This document shows, piece by piece, positions 49,630 through 61,115 of a stretch of DNA of 64,000 nt. Origin of the DNA: Afifella sp. IM 167 (GTDB lineage Bacteria; Pseudomonadota; Alphaproteobacteria; Rhizobiales; Afifellaceae); NCBI RefSeq assembly GCF_020144925.1, contig NZ_NSLC01000002.1:469953-533952 (forward strand). Direction: 5' to 3'. Position 1 is the stretch's first letter, and each line of letters starts with the position of its first letter. Made by a program: the position numbers and the translations under genes. Under the pieces are notes generated by a model that was not told the DNA's origin, did not search any database, and was given only the letters and a program-made list of their open reading frames with translations.

Positions 49630-50493
49630 CTAGAAGCGACCTTCGTCCGGAATCGCAAGCACGGTGCCGCAGGCCTTGCAGTGGACTGCATCGATTTCGT
49701 GCCGCTTCAGACCGCATGTCGGGCAGGTGAAGCGCACCTTGCGCGGCTGCAGGAGCACCTGCACGAGGCGCAGGAATAAAGTTACGCCGAAGATCATGAT
49801 GATGACGGCCGTCAGGCGCCCGACGGTGCCGGAGAGCGTGATGTCGCCAAAGCCCGTCGTCGTCAGCGCCGTGACCGTGAAATAGAGCGCATCGACATAG
49901 TTGCCGATCGCCTCGTTGCGCCAGTGCTGCGTCTCGTAGACGAGGCCGGTCATGACGAAGAGGAAGACGGCGAGATTGACGATCGCGATGATCGGCTCCT
50001 CGTTGCGGCGGAAGACGCGGCTATCGGCCCTCAGCCTCTCCATCAGCTGGTAGGTCCTCAAGAGGCGCAGCGTGCGCAGGATCCTGAGGAAGCCCGCCCC
50101 CTCGCCCACGATCGGCAGGAGAAAGGAGACGATCGAGATGACATCCGCCCAGGTGGAAAGGCGCAGGAACTCCCGCAAAGGCTTATGGGAGGCGTAAATC
50201 CGGGAGATGAAGTCGGCGAGGATCACGACGCCGAAGACAATGTCGATGGATTCGATCGTCTGCGAGCGCGGCATGAAGGATGTGCCGATGATGAAGAGCA
50301 CGGTGAAGACGTCGAAGGCGAGAAGCGCATAGCGGAAGCGGTGCGCGCCCCCCGAATTGCCCTCATAGAGCGCGCGCAGCCTGGCGCGCAGGCCCGACGG
50401 CTTCTTGGGCGGGCTTCGCCTTGCCTTCGGTCGCGCCTCTCCGGCTGCGGTGGCCGCGGGCGTTGCGGCCGATCCAGTCTCCTTGGTGCTCAT
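49630..50493 (-). CDS. Voltage-gated K+ channel-like ion transporter with C-terminal zinc ribbon
   Basis: A 287-residue six-helix channel. After a Pro/Lys-rich cytoplasmic N-terminus (about 50 residues), helices S1-S3 lead to an S4 with Arg137, Arg140, Arg143 and Arg146 (RILRTLRLLRTYQLMERLR). The pore helix and selectivity filter are TVTALTTTGFGDITLSG, a TGFGD variant of TVGYGD (214-217). The soluble tail after S6 is a four-ligand zinc ribbon, CPTCGLKRHEIDAVHCKACG (Cys257, Cys260, Cys272, Cys275). That tail is unusual for Kv-type channels and may act as a metal or redox sensor or an assembly module. Confidence 0.87.
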   Translation of the reverse strand: MSTKETGSAATPAATAAGEARPKARRSPPKKPSGLRARLRALYEGNSGGAHRFRYALLAFDVFTVLFIIGTSFMPRSQTIESIDIVFGVVILADFISRIYASHKPLREFLRLSTWADVISIVSFLLPIVGEGAGFLRILRTLRLLRTYQLMERLRADSRVFRRNEEPIIAIVNLAVFLFVMTGLVYETQHWRNEAIGNYVDALYFTVTALTTTGFGDITLSGTVGRLTAVIIMIFGVTLFLRLVQVLLQPRKVRFTCPTCGLKRHEIDAVHCKACGTVLAIPDEGRF

Positions 50494-50529
50494 CGGCCAG
50501 ACTTGCCACAGATCGGCGCCGGGGCACAG

Positions 50530-51003
50530 CTAGGGCACGGAATCGTCCCCGAGCCGCTCAACCAGCATCTCCAGGATCGGCGCCTGGCCGGGCAGGATTT
50601 TCCGGCGCGCTTCCTTGAGAGTGAACCAGCCCCCGCGGTCGGCTTCCGGAAAAGCGGCCATCTCGCCCGAATGGGGCGGCCATTCCATCTCGAAGGCATT
50701 GCTGGCAAAGCCGGCGAGATCGAAATCGCCCTCCACCGCAAAAGCGGTGACGAGCTTGGCGCTCGACTGGCGAAACACACCGAGCGGCAGCGCCTCGCCC
50801 TCGGGCGCGCAGCCGGTCTCCTCGAAGAATTCGCGCCTTGCCGCCGCAAGCGGCTCCTCGCCCGGCTGCACCACGCCCTTGGGGATCGACCAGGCGCCCT
50901 CGTCCTTCCTCGCCCAGTACGGCCCGCCCGGATGCACGAGCAGCACCTCGATCCGCCCGGAAGGGCGGCGGAACATCACGATGCCGGCGGAGCGTTGGGG
51001 CAT
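50530..51003 (-). CDS. NUDIX hydrolase (RppH/ADP-ribose pyrophosphatase-like)
   Basis: A 157-residue NUDIX protein with the box PKGVVQPGEEPLAAARREFF then EETG, matching GX5EX7REUXEEXGU. It opens with SAGIVMFRRPSGRIEVLLVHPGG and keeps GAWSIPKG, a pattern of the AP4A/DIADENOSINE and 'MutT-like' predicted hydrolases. The start at ATG 51003 is the only sensible one; the frame is open to 51291 but that part reads as antisense-like sequence. Substrate unknown. It diverges from the membrane-protein gene at 51118. Confidence 0.88.
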   Translation of the reverse strand: MPQRSAGIVMFRRPSGRIEVLLVHPGGPYWARKDEGAWSIPKGVVQPGEEPLAAARREFFEETGCAPEGEALPLGVFRQSSAKLVTAFAVEGDFDLAGFASNAFEMEWPPHSGEMAAFPEADRGGWFTLKEARRKILPGQAPILEMLVERLGDDSVP

Positions 51004-51117
51004 GGCGAGCGACTTCGATGGGATCCGAGTGTCGGTCCGATCGAAGAAAGAAGTCAAATCAGCGCAGCACGACCCTGGGTAGAACTCCCTTAAATCTCTG
51101 CCGTCAAAGCTCGGCGC

Positions 51118-52149
51118 ATGGCAAATGCCCGTCCTTCGCTCGTCAACGGCTGCGTCCGCCTCGGCGCGGCATATCTCGCGCGCTACTTCCTGCCCGCGAG
51201 TCTCGCCGCCATGCCTCTCATCCTGGCCTTCGCCCTCCTCTGGGCCGCCGACGAGGGCCGGCTGGTCGAGCGCGCCGCAAAGTATGCGCATGTCGGCCTT
51301 CTCCTGCGCTTTGCCTCCGAGCGCTTTCTCGACCTCCTGATCGCGGGCCTTGCGGTCGTCATCGTGGTGATGACGATCCGCGCCATCGTGGAACGCGCCG
51401 ATGCGCGCGGCAGCTATCTTGGCGGCATCGCCAGCTCGATGCGCTCGCCTCTCCTGCCGGTAGCCCTGCGCTCGAGCTGGATCGTCTTCGCCCTTCTCGG
51501 CGCGCTATGGGGGCTGCTGCATGTCTCGGGAGCCTTTGTCGCCGAGGGCGGCCCACAGGGTGTGCTCGCTCTGCCGCTTGCCCTCCTCCTGATGCCGCTC
51601 TCCTTCGGCGGGCCTCTCGGCCTGCTGGGTGCCGTCTTCGTCATCGGCGCCCTCTTTCTGATCCTCGGACAGCTCGGCATCTTCACCGTGCGCAACACGC
51701 TGATGCATTCCGGCGCCGACGAGGCGGCAGAGGTCCCGGTCTTCCGGCCCGGCCTCGACCGGCCCTTCGCCATGTTCCGGCTCGTCCTCAATCTCGCCTG
51801 GCTCTACGGCATCCCCTTCGTGCTTCTTTCCCGGTGGCTGCCCGAAAAGATTTTCGGGGCGCAAAGGATGGCAAGCATCGCCGATGCCGCCGGTCCGGCA
51901 CAAGCGCTACTGACGCTGGAATTCCTGCGAAACCTCTATTCCGGCGGCATGATCGGCGTCGGGCTCGTCCTCGTCGCCCTCGCCTGCGTGGTGATGTGGA
52001 CGAAAGCGGCCGAAGTGGCGCTTGGCGGCGAAGAAGACGCCAGGCCTCGCCCGGAGACGGTCGACCGGAACCGCGCCTGGCACGACCCGGCCCGCCCCCG
52101 CGAGATCGTCCGCGGCCAATCTGCCGGCTTCGGACGCCGCATGCGCTGA
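51118..52149 (+). CDS. Hypothetical multi-pass membrane protein
   Basis: A 343-residue protein with about seven hydrophobic segments, for example YFLPASLAAMPLILAFALLWA, LDLLIAGLAVVIVVMTIRAIV, LALPLALLLMPLSF, LGLLGAVFVIGALFLILGQLGIF and GMIGVGLVLVALACVVMWT, and an Arg/Pro-rich cytoplasmic tail. I do not recognise a family. It converges on uvrA with a 19-base gap and diverges from the NUDIX gene. Its composition matches the neighbours, so it is a native gene rather than a recent arrival. Confidence 0.78.
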   Translation: MANARPSLVNGCVRLGAAYLARYFLPASLAAMPLILAFALLWAADEGRLVERAAKYAHVGLLLRFASERFLDLLIAGLAVVIVVMTIRAIVERADARGSYLGGIASSMRSPLLPVALRSSWIVFALLGALWGLLHVSGAFVAEGGPQGVLALPLALLLMPLSFGGPLGLLGAVFVIGALFLILGQLGIFTVRNTLMHSGADEAAEVPVFRPGLDRPFAMFRLVLNLAWLYGIPFVLLSRWLPEKIFGAQRMASIADAAGPAQALLTLEFLRNLYSGGMIGVGLVLVALACVVMWTKAAEVALGGEEDARPRPETVDRNRAWHDPARPREIVRGQSAGFGRRMR

Positions 52150-52168
52150 GACGGCGGCAGCCGGCCTC

Positions 52169-55054
<2,886 letters not shown>

Positions 55055-55164
55055 GCCCGTCCCGGATGTGGCGCCGTGGCGCCGGCTGCGTGTGGTGATG
55101 GCGGCGGAATGTCTCGCCGGTCTCCTATCTAGTGCCTTTGCGCCGAGGTTCAAAAGGCTCCGCG

Positions 55165-55590
55165 TCAGTCCGAAAGGCTGACATTGCCATCGGCGTCGAT
55201 CGGCCAGAAGGGATTGAAGGCGACTTCCCACAGATGCCCGTCAGGATCGGCGAAATAGCCGGAATATCCACCCCAGAAGACCTCCTCCGGCTTCTTCACG
55301 ATCCGCGCCCCGGCCGCCTCGGCCTTGGCGAAGACCGCGTCCACCTCCTCGCGCGAGCGCCCGTTATAGGAGAGCGTGACCCCCGAAAAGCCGCTCCCCT
55401 GAACGTCGATGCCCACATCGGCGGCCAGCGCGTGGCGCGGATAGAGGGCGAAGACGAGGCCGTTGAGCGCGTAGAACGCGATCTCCTCCTCCGTATTGCC
55501 CCGCTTCCAGCCGAGCCCCTCCTCGTAGAAGCGGCGCGCCCGGGAAAGATCGTCCACCCCGAGCGTTACCGCGCTCATGCGCTGTTCCAT
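55165..55590 (-). CDS. VOC-fold (glyoxalase/bleomycin-resistance type) protein
   Basis: A 141-residue protein from ATG 55590 (GGGAG seven bases upstream), with two beta-alpha-beta3 halves: [24 protein letters not shown] and the C-terminal [19 protein letters not shown]. Metal-ligand-like residues of VOC enzymes are partly kept (Glu in LWEVAFN). Its substrate is unknown; related proteins include glyoxalases, dioxygenases and antibiotic-binding proteins. It is the nearest gene to a LexA box and sits 110 bases ahead of uvrA with no strong terminator between, so it may be SOS-induced with uvrA. Confidence 0.85.
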   Translation of the reverse strand: MEQRMSAVTLGVDDLSRARRFYEEGLGWKRGNTEEEIAFYALNGLVFALYPRHALAADVGIDVQGSGFSGVTLSYNGRSREEVDAVFAKAEAAGARIVKKPEEVFWGGYSGYFADPDGHLWEVAFNPFWPIDADGNVSLSD

Positions 55591-55602
55591 CCATCCGCTC
55601 CC

Positions 55603-55650
55603 TTGCATCGTCGCGATGGCGAACATACAGTGAACATAAATTCGTCGCAA
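55603..55650. promoter_or_regulatory. Divergent promoters of ssb and the VOC-uvrA unit
   Basis: On the minus strand TTGCGA (55645-55650) and TATGTT (55622-55627) are 17 bases apart, pointing toward the VOC gene and uvrA. On the plus strand TTGCAT (55603-55608) and TACAGT (55626-55631) are also 17 bases apart, pointing toward ssb. Both -10 elements fall in the LexA box at 55621-55635, so one repressor could shut both promoters. Confidence 0.55.
55621..55635. promoter_or_regulatory. LexA (SOS) box, alphaproteobacterial direct-repeat type
   Basis: GAAC-ATACAGT-GAAC on plus, that is GTTC-N7-GTTC on minus, is exactly the LexA target of alphaproteobacteria. It lies 31 bases upstream of the VOC start, 125 bases upstream of ssb, and overlaps both predicted -10 elements. 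ssb and uvrA sharing a LexA box is established in several rhizobia. Confidence 0.85.
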
Positions 55651-55760
55651 GCGAGGTTTGCAGGCGCGGCCCGCTTGGGGGACAAGGGGCGCAAGTTCGG
55701 CCGCGCACGAGAGCCTTCCCGGCACCGGGGCGCGGCGAAGATGGAACAAGGGAGAGTGTG

Positions 55761-56264
55761 ATGGCGGGCAGCGTCAACAAAGTGATCCTGATCGGCAATC
55801 TCGGCGCCGATCCCGAAATCAGGCGGATGAACGACGGCCGGCCGGTGGTCAATCTGCGCGTGGCGACCTCCGAGAGCTGGCGCGACCGCAATTCCGGCGA
55901 GCGCCGCGAGCGCACCGAATGGCACCGCGTGGTGATCTTCAACGAGGGCCTCGCCAAGATCGCCGAGCAGTATCTGAAGAAGGGCTCCAAGATCTATCTG
56001 GAAGGCCAGCTGCAGACCCGCGAATGGGAGGACCAGTCCGGCCAGAAGCGCTGGACGACGGAGGTCGTGCTGCAGGGCTTCAACTCGGCGCTGACGATGC
56101 TCGACACGCGGGCCGGCGGCGGTGGCGGCGGCTACGACGCCCCGGATCGCGGCGGTCGTTCCGATTTCGGTTCCTCCGGCCCGATGGAGCGGAGCGGCGG
56201 CGGCGGCGATACTGGCGGCGGCGGCAATTTCCGCGACGAGCTCGACGACGAAATCCCGTTCTGA
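55761..56264 (+). CDS. ssb: Single-stranded DNA-binding protein
   Basis: Coats single-stranded DNA in replication, recombination and repair. The 167-residue protein has the OB fold ([41 protein letters not shown]), a Gly-rich linker and the acidic tip DDEIPF that binds partner proteins. ATG 55761 is preferred over an adjacent GTG at 55758, with AGGGAG upstream. A LexA box 125 bases upstream suggests SOS induction. It converges on the DUF2254 gene with a four-base gap. Confidence 0.97.
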   Translation: MAGSVNKVILIGNLGADPEIRRMNDGRPVVNLRVATSESWRDRNSGERRERTEWHRVVIFNEGLAKIAEQYLKKGSKIYLEGQLQTREWEDQSGQKRWTTEVVLQGFNSALTMLDTRAGGGGGGYDAPDRGGRSDFGSSGPMERSGGGGDTGGGGNFRDELDDEIPF

Positions 56265-56268
56265 TCGC

Positions 56269-57705
56269 TCAGGAGGGCCCGTACCGGCCCGCCTTTTCTT
56301 CGCCGTCCTTTTCCGCCGCGTCATCTTTTGCCGTGTCGTCTTCTGGCGCGTCGTCTTCCGCCACGTCCATTTCCTCCTCGAACGCACCTGCCTCGGCGAT
56401 GCCGGCACGCGCGCGCTCGAAGAGCTTGTCGATAATTTCCTTGTCCGCCTCCTCCAGGGGACGGCGGCAGGCACTGGCCACGACGAGGCGAGCATGCTCC
56501 AGGTAGACCGCGCGCGCCTTGTCGCTGCGTGAGGAGGTGACGAGGTCGCCGAGCACGCTGAGGAGCGCGATGTTCATCGTATGCACATCCGCCCCCGCCT
56601 GGCGTAGCGGATGGAAGACCGTGCCGGCGATATCGTCGAAGCGCAGCACCTTCGGCACCAGAACGATGTCGCGCTTCTCGTCGAAGATGATCGGGGGCGT
56701 GAGGTCGCGTCCATCCAGTAGCGCAAACGCCGCGCCGATATGGTTGGCGCAGGCCACCGCCGTGAAAACGTCGTTGACGCCGGGCGACAAGGCCCGGAGC
56801 GCAATCTCCACCAACAGCTGGAAGCGGGCCGGAATGTCCTGATAGTAGGTCCGCGCCGCGCCGAGCATGATGGCATCGCGCACCAGGCCGGCGAAGTCCT
56901 CCGGCGGCTCGTCGAGATCGATGCGGGCGATCGGCTTGCGCTTGATGACGAAATCACCCGGCTGCACCAGGAGCTCCACGGTGCGGACCGCCGGATCGGC
57001 GCCGTTGGTGATCGCCGAATAGCTGATGAAAGTGACGTAGCCGTCCTTCTCGGCGAAGATCGTCGCGCCGTCCGGAGCCGACAGCACCGGCAGCCGCGGC
57101 TCCCGGTTCTCCTCGGCCTCCCGAACATTGCTCCGCAGCACGTCCTGCAGGTTGCCGGCGACCCGGGCAACGATGTGATCGACACTCACCTGGTCGGAGA
57201 TGTGGTTGACGAAGACGACCAGGAAGGAGAGCGCGACCAGCACGAAGCCGATGGCGACGCCGATGGAGATGGTCCGCGTCTCGTTGAAGGTGCCGAGATA
57301 GTAGAGCGTCGTCAGCGCATAGGTGAAGGTGGCGAGCTGCATGCCGAGGGCGAGCCGCGTCAGCCGGTCCTGGCGGAAGTCCTGCACCAGCCGCGGCCCC
57401 AGCGTGGAGGCGGCGAGATTGCGGATCAACAGGGAGAGCGAATAGACGATCGAGGTCGCCGAAATCGTCGCCGCCGCGATCGTGCCCAGGATCGAGCGCG
57501 CCGTATCGGGCTCGATGCGGCGGAAGAAGGTGTGGCCGAGCAGATCGCGCAGGGCCTCCCACTGGTCGAGCTCGAGCGCCACCAGCGCCACGGCCCAGCC
57601 GCCAGCACCGATGACGAGCGGCACGAACCAGAAGCTTGTCAGGATGTCCTGGAAGCGCCGTCGCCAGCGCTCGAGGCGCAAAAGCCCCCGAATATCTATG
57701 AGCAC
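56269..57705 (-). CDS. DUF2254 membrane protein
   Basis: A 478-residue protein with four hydrophobic helices in the first 190 residues (FWFVPLVIGAGGWAVALVAL; ILGTIAAATISATSIVYSLSLLI; TYALTTLYYLGTF; AIGFVLVALSFLVVFVNHI). A soluble domain with the DUF2254 motifs RALSPGVNDVFTAVACANHI and GYVTFISYSAI follows. The C-terminus is a long Asp/Glu/Lys tail. The function is unknown; small-conductance channel-like roles have been proposed for some members only by analogy. Confidence 0.88.
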   Translation of the reverse strand: MLIDIRGLLRLERWRRRFQDILTSFWFVPLVIGAGGWAVALVALELDQWEALRDLLGHTFFRRIEPDTARSILGTIAAATISATSIVYSLSLLIRNLAASTLGPRLVQDFRQDRLTRLALGMQLATFTYALTTLYYLGTFNETRTISIGVAIGFVLVALSFLVVFVNHISDQVSVDHIVARVAGNLQDVLRSNVREAEENREPRLPVLSAPDGATIFAEKDGYVTFISYSAITNGADPAVRTVELLVQPGDFVIKRKPIARIDLDEPPEDFAGLVRDAIMLGAARTYYQDIPARFQLLVEIALRALSPGVNDVFTAVACANHIGAAFALLDGRDLTPPIIFDEKRDIVLVPKVLRFDDIAGTVFHPLRQAGADVHTMNIALLSVLGDLVTSSRSDKARAVYLEHARLVVASACRRPLEEADKEIIDKLFERARAGIAEAGAFEEEMDVAEDDAPEDDTAKDDAAEKDGEEKAGRYGPS

Positions 57706-57777
57706 GGTGTCTCCACCGGACGAATCGTCATGGCTCGGAAACTAGGGCGCTCTTCGCACAACGCTACGGCCGGCACC

Positions 57778-58398
57778 TCACGTCACCGGCAGCGGAAGAG
57801 CTTTTTGCGCCGAGGCGCGCTCCATCACCTCGCCGTAGTAGCGTTCGAGGTTGGCGGCCGGCTTGCGCTCGAGCGGCAGGTTCAGCCAGCGGTGCACGGC
57901 GGCGCCGATGGCGATATCGCCCATGGTGAAGGTATCGCCCGCCACGAAGCGATGGTCGCCCAGCCAGCTATCGAGGATCTTCGCGGCCGCCTCGCCCGCC
58001 TTGCGGCCGGCTTCCACCTGTGCCGGATCGCGCTCCGGCTCCGGCACACGGATCAGGGTGTAGAAGGCCGGGCCGTAGGCCGGCGAGAAACCGGTCGTCT
58101 GCCAGTCCATCCAGCGATCGGCGCTGGCGCGGGTGGGAAGATCGTCCGGCCAGAGCGTGCCGGCCCCGTGTTTGGCCGAAAGGTAGCGCACGATGGCGTT
58201 CGATTCCCACAGGATGAAGCCGTCGTCGTCGATCACCGGGACGAGTCCGTTCGGGTTCATCGCCAGGAATTCCGGCGTGTCGCTGACGCCATGGCCACGC
58301 CCGGCGAGGACGAGCTCGTATTCGATGCCGAGATCCTCCACGCAGAAGAGGGCCTTCTGCACGTTGATGGAATTCGGGCGGCCGTAGAGCTTGAGCAT
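57778..58398 (-). CDS. Glutathione S-transferase
   Basis: A 206-residue cytosolic GST. The thioredoxin-like N-domain starts MLKLYGRPNSINVQKALFC, with a probable catalytic Ser10 (or Asn12), NPNGLVPVIDDDGFILWESNAIVRYL for glutathione contact, and the C-domain N-capping FTMGDIAIGAAVHRW. It lies 47 bases upstream of the isovaleryl-CoA dehydrogenase stop, on the same strand after a 70-base gap from DUF2254. Substrate unknown. Confidence 0.92.
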   Translation of the reverse strand: MLKLYGRPNSINVQKALFCVEDLGIEYELVLAGRGHGVSDTPEFLAMNPNGLVPVIDDDGFILWESNAIVRYLSAKHGAGTLWPDDLPTRASADRWMDWQTTGFSPAYGPAFYTLIRVPEPERDPAQVEAGRKAGEAAAKILDSWLGDHRFVAGDTFTMGDIAIGAAVHRWLNLPLERKPAANLERYYGEVMERASAQKALPLPVT

Positions 58399-58445
58399 GA
58401 GGGGAGTTTTCCTTTCGGGGAGACTTCTTCTTGGGGGCGGAAAAA

Positions 58446-59618
58446 TCAGGCGGTGCGCTGGAAGATCTCCCGCCCGATCAGCATCCGGCGGATCTCGCTG
58501 GTACCGGCGCCGATCTCATAGAGCTTGGCGTCGCGCAGGAGACGGCCGGTCGGATATTCGTTGATATAGCCGTTGCCGCCAAGGCACTGAATGGCGTCGA
58601 GCGCCACCTGCGTCGCCTTCTCGGCGGCGTAGAGGATCGCCCCGGCCGCATCCTGGCGGGTCGTCTGTCCGGCATCAGCCGCCCTTGCCACGGCATAGAC
58701 GTAGGCGCGGGCCGCATTCATCGTCACATACATGTCCGCGAGCTTGCCCTGCATGAGCTGGAAGGAGCCGATCGGCTGGCCGAACTGCTCGCGCTCGTGA
58801 AGATAGGGCACGACGATGTCGAGCGCCGCCTGCATCAGCCCGATCGGGCCGGCGGCAAGGACGACGCGCTCGTAGTCGAGCCCCGACATGAGGATCTTCA
58901 CCCCCTCGCCTTCCTTTCCGAGCCGGTTCTCCTCCGGCACCTCGCAATCGGCGAAGACGAGCTCCCCCGTCTCCGAGCCGCGCATGCCGAGCTTGTCGAG
59001 CTTCTGGGCGACGGAAAAGCCGACAAAGCCCTTCTCGATCAGGAAGGCGGAGATGCCGCGCGGCCCCGCCTCGGGATCGGTCTTGGCGTAGACGATGAGC
59101 GTATCGGCCTGCGGACCGTTGGTGATCCACATCTTGGAGCCGTTGAGAATGTAGCGCCCGCCCTTCTTCACGGCGGAGAGCTTCATGGAAACGACGTCCG
59201 AGCCCGCGCCCGATTCCGACATGGCGAGAGCGCCGAGATGCTCGCCCGAGACGAGTTTCGCGAGATAGCGGGACTTCTGCTCGTCCGTGCCCCAGCGGCG
59301 CAGCTGGTTGACGCAGAGATTGGAATGGGCGCCGTAGGAAAGGCCGATGGAGCCGGAAGCGCGCGAGACTTCCTCCATCGCCACGCAATGCTCCAGATAG
59401 CCGAGACCGGAGCCGCCCCATTCCTCCTCCACGGTGATGCCGTGGAGGCCGAGCTCGCCCATTTCCGGCCAGAGCTCGCGCGGGAACCAGTCTTCGCGGT
59501 CGATTCGCTCGGCGAGCGGCGCGATGCGGTCTCCGGCATAGGAGCGCACGCTGTCGCGCAGCATGTCGGCGGTCTCGCCGAGCTGGAAGTTGAGGGCGGG
59601 AAGGTCGTTGGCCAGCAT
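58446..59618 (-). CDS. Isovaleryl-CoA dehydrogenase
   Basis: FAD enzyme of leucine degradation, oxidising isovaleryl-CoA to 3-methylcrotonyl-CoA. The 390-residue protein (ATG 59618) has the catalytic base in the IVD position, [20 protein letters not shown] (Glu250). The usual C-terminal ACAD Glu is absent in [13 protein letters not shown], which is the diagnostic feature of isovaleryl-CoA dehydrogenases. [15 protein letters not shown] and [25 protein letters not shown] also match. Other leucine-pathway genes (MCC, HMG-CoA lyase) are not in this window. Confidence 0.95.
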   Translation of the reverse strand: MLANDLPALNFQLGETADMLRDSVRSYAGDRIAPLAERIDREDWFPRELWPEMGELGLHGITVEEEWGGSGLGYLEHCVAMEEVSRASGSIGLSYGAHSNLCVNQLRRWGTDEQKSRYLAKLVSGEHLGALAMSESGAGSDVVSMKLSAVKKGGRYILNGSKMWITNGPQADTLIVYAKTDPEAGPRGISAFLIEKGFVGFSVAQKLDKLGMRGSETGELVFADCEVPEENRLGKEGEGVKILMSGLDYERVVLAAGPIGLMQAALDIVVPYLHEREQFGQPIGSFQLMQGKLADMYVTMNAARAYVYAVARAADAGQTTRQDAAGAILYAAEKATQVALDAIQCLGGNGYINEYPTGRLLRDAKLYEIGAGTSEIRRMLIGREIFQRTA

Positions 59619-59761
59619 GGGCTTTCCCTTGAGCGTTTCCTTTCGCGCAGGAGAAGATGCGCGGGCGCCGAGCGCAAGCCCTATTGCGCCATGCCCCGGC
59701 TTTCGGCATTCCGTTTCATGAATGTCATGGGCGCTCATGCCCGGCGGAGGCAGAGGAAGCG

Positions 59762-60247
59762 ATGCAGACGCCATCCCCCGATTTCCATGCACGACCGAGC
59801 CACATTCCCTGGCCGCCGCTTATCATGGGGGGTGCGGTTCTCATCGGCGCGGCGCTCTCCTGGCTCGTCCCGATCCCGCTCGCACCGGGCCTGGCACAGG
59901 CTCTGCGCGCGATCGGCGTCGTGATGATGGGCTGCGCCGTCTCGCTCGACTTCTGGACCTTCCTCACCTTCCGGCGGCACATGACCACCGTCCGGCCGGA
60001 CCGCTCCGCCTCGGCGCTCGCGACCGACGGGCCGTTCCGCTATTCGCGCAACCCCATCTATATCGGCAACACCGCCCTCATCTTCGGCCTCGGCCTCGCC
60101 TTCGGCAGCATCTGGGTGGCGCTGACGGCCCCTTTCGTCCTGGTCTTGATCGACAGGCTGGCTGTGCGCGGCGAGGAAAAGCACCTGGAGGCGCGGTTCG
60201 GCGAGCCCTACCGCGCCTACAAGACGCGCGTGCGGCGCTGGCTCTGA
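59762..60247 (+). CDS. Isoprenylcysteine carboxyl methyltransferase-like membrane protein
   Basis: A 161-residue protein with four or five helices and the ICMT/phospholipid-methyltransferase signature at the C-terminus: [27 protein letters not shown] then [24 protein letters not shown]. Bacterial members methylate lipids or small molecules; the target is unknown. The start at ATG 59762 has GGAGG and GAGGAAG upstream; an open frame to 59657 is not protein-like. It converges on the VOC gene with a seven-base gap. Confidence 0.88.
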   Translation: MQTPSPDFHARPSHIPWPPLIMGGAVLIGAALSWLVPIPLAPGLAQALRAIGVVMMGCAVSLDFWTFLTFRRHMTTVRPDRSASALATDGPFRYSRNPIYIGNTALIFGLGLAFGSIWVALTAPFVLVLIDRLAVRGEEKHLEARFGEPYRAYKTRVRRWL

Positions 60248-60254
60248 CAGGCGC

Positions 60255-60671
60255 TCAGTAGATCGGCCAGAGGCCCGGCGTCGCCATTTCCAGGACATTG
60301 CCGGAAGGGTCGTTGAAATAGATCGAGCGCCCGCCCTTCGGCCATGCCACCTCACCCACGATCGCGATCTGGCGCGCCTGCAGGTGCCGCTTCCACGTGC
60401 CGTAGGCGTCCTTGGCGATGCGGAAGGCAAAATGCGCCGGCCCTTCCGAATGGTGACCGGGAATGACGCCGCCCGGCGTCTTCAGATCCTCGGTCGTATC
60501 GCCGCGCCGGAAAACCAGAAGCACCTCCGAAGGCCCCGCCTCGTAGGTCATCATGCGCGGCGAGACGGTCAGTCGCTCGAGGCCGAGCACGTCGCCGTAG
60601 AAGGCGTGCGAGGCTTCCAGGTCGTCGACATAGACGGCCGTCTCAAGGATGCCTTCGATTCGTGGGCTCAT
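60255..60671 (-). CDS. VOC family (glyoxalase-type) protein
   Basis: A 138-residue VOC protein: IEGILETAVYVDDLEASHAFYGDVLGLE, HFAFRIAKDAY, and SIYFNDPSGNVLEMATPGLW with the metal-ligand Glu in LEMATP. The fold matches fosfomycin-resistance and glyoxalase-like enzymes, but the substrate is not known. Its ATG overlaps the stop of the GNAT gene by four bases, so the GH25-GNAT-VOC genes form one transcript. Confidence 0.9.
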   Translation of the reverse strand: MSPRIEGILETAVYVDDLEASHAFYGDVLGLERLTVSPRMMTYEAGPSEVLLVFRRGDTTEDLKTPGGVIPGHHSEGPAHFAFRIAKDAYGTWKRHLQARQIAIVGEVAWPKGGRSIYFNDPSGNVLEMATPGLWPIY

Positions 60672-61111
60672 AGGGTATGCCTGTACTTCACGTATTCGGT
60701 GAGCTCGCCTAGCCTGTCATAGAGGGCGCGTGCAACAGCGTTGTCCGTCTCCGTCTGCCAGTAGACCTCGCTCGCACCCGCTGCGCCGGCGGCCGAGAAG
60801 ACCGCCTCCATCAGGGCGCGGCCGACGCCGGAGCCTCTCGCCTCGGCGGCGACGAACAGATCCTCCAGATAGCAGCGCTCCGCCGTCGTCCATGTACCGG
60901 GATGGAAGAAATAGATGGCAAAGCCGGCCAGCCGGCCCTCCAGGAAGGCGCCGAAGGCGCAAAGCGGGCCGGTGGGATCGACGATCCGCCGCCAGGTCGT
61001 GTCGGTGACCTCGGGCTCAAGACGCGTGCCGTAAAAATCCAGATAGGCCTGCCAGAGAGGCGCGAAGGCAGCGCGGTCGGCCTCCGCCAGCGGCCGGACG
61101 TCAGGTGCCAT
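60668..61111 (-). CDS. GNAT family N-acetyltransferase
   Basis: A 147-residue acetyltransferase with the acetyl-CoA loop in CYLEDLFVAAEARGSGVGRALMEAV (Q/RxxGxG/A as RGSGVG) and the late VYWQTETDNAVARALYDRLG. The start at ATG 61111 has GGAGG eight bases upstream inside the end of the GH25 gene; the longer frame to 61189 reads as antisense. It is the middle gene of GH25-GNAT-VOC, and its substrate is unknown. Confidence 0.9.
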   Translation of the reverse strand: MAPDVRPLAEADRAAFAPLWQAYLDFYGTRLEPEVTDTTWRRIVDPTGPLCAFGAFLEGRLAGFAIYFFHPGTWTTAERCYLEDLFVAAEARGSGVGRALMEAVFSAAGAAGASEVYWQTETDNAVARALYDRLGELTEYVKYRHTL

Positions 61112-61115
61112 CCGC

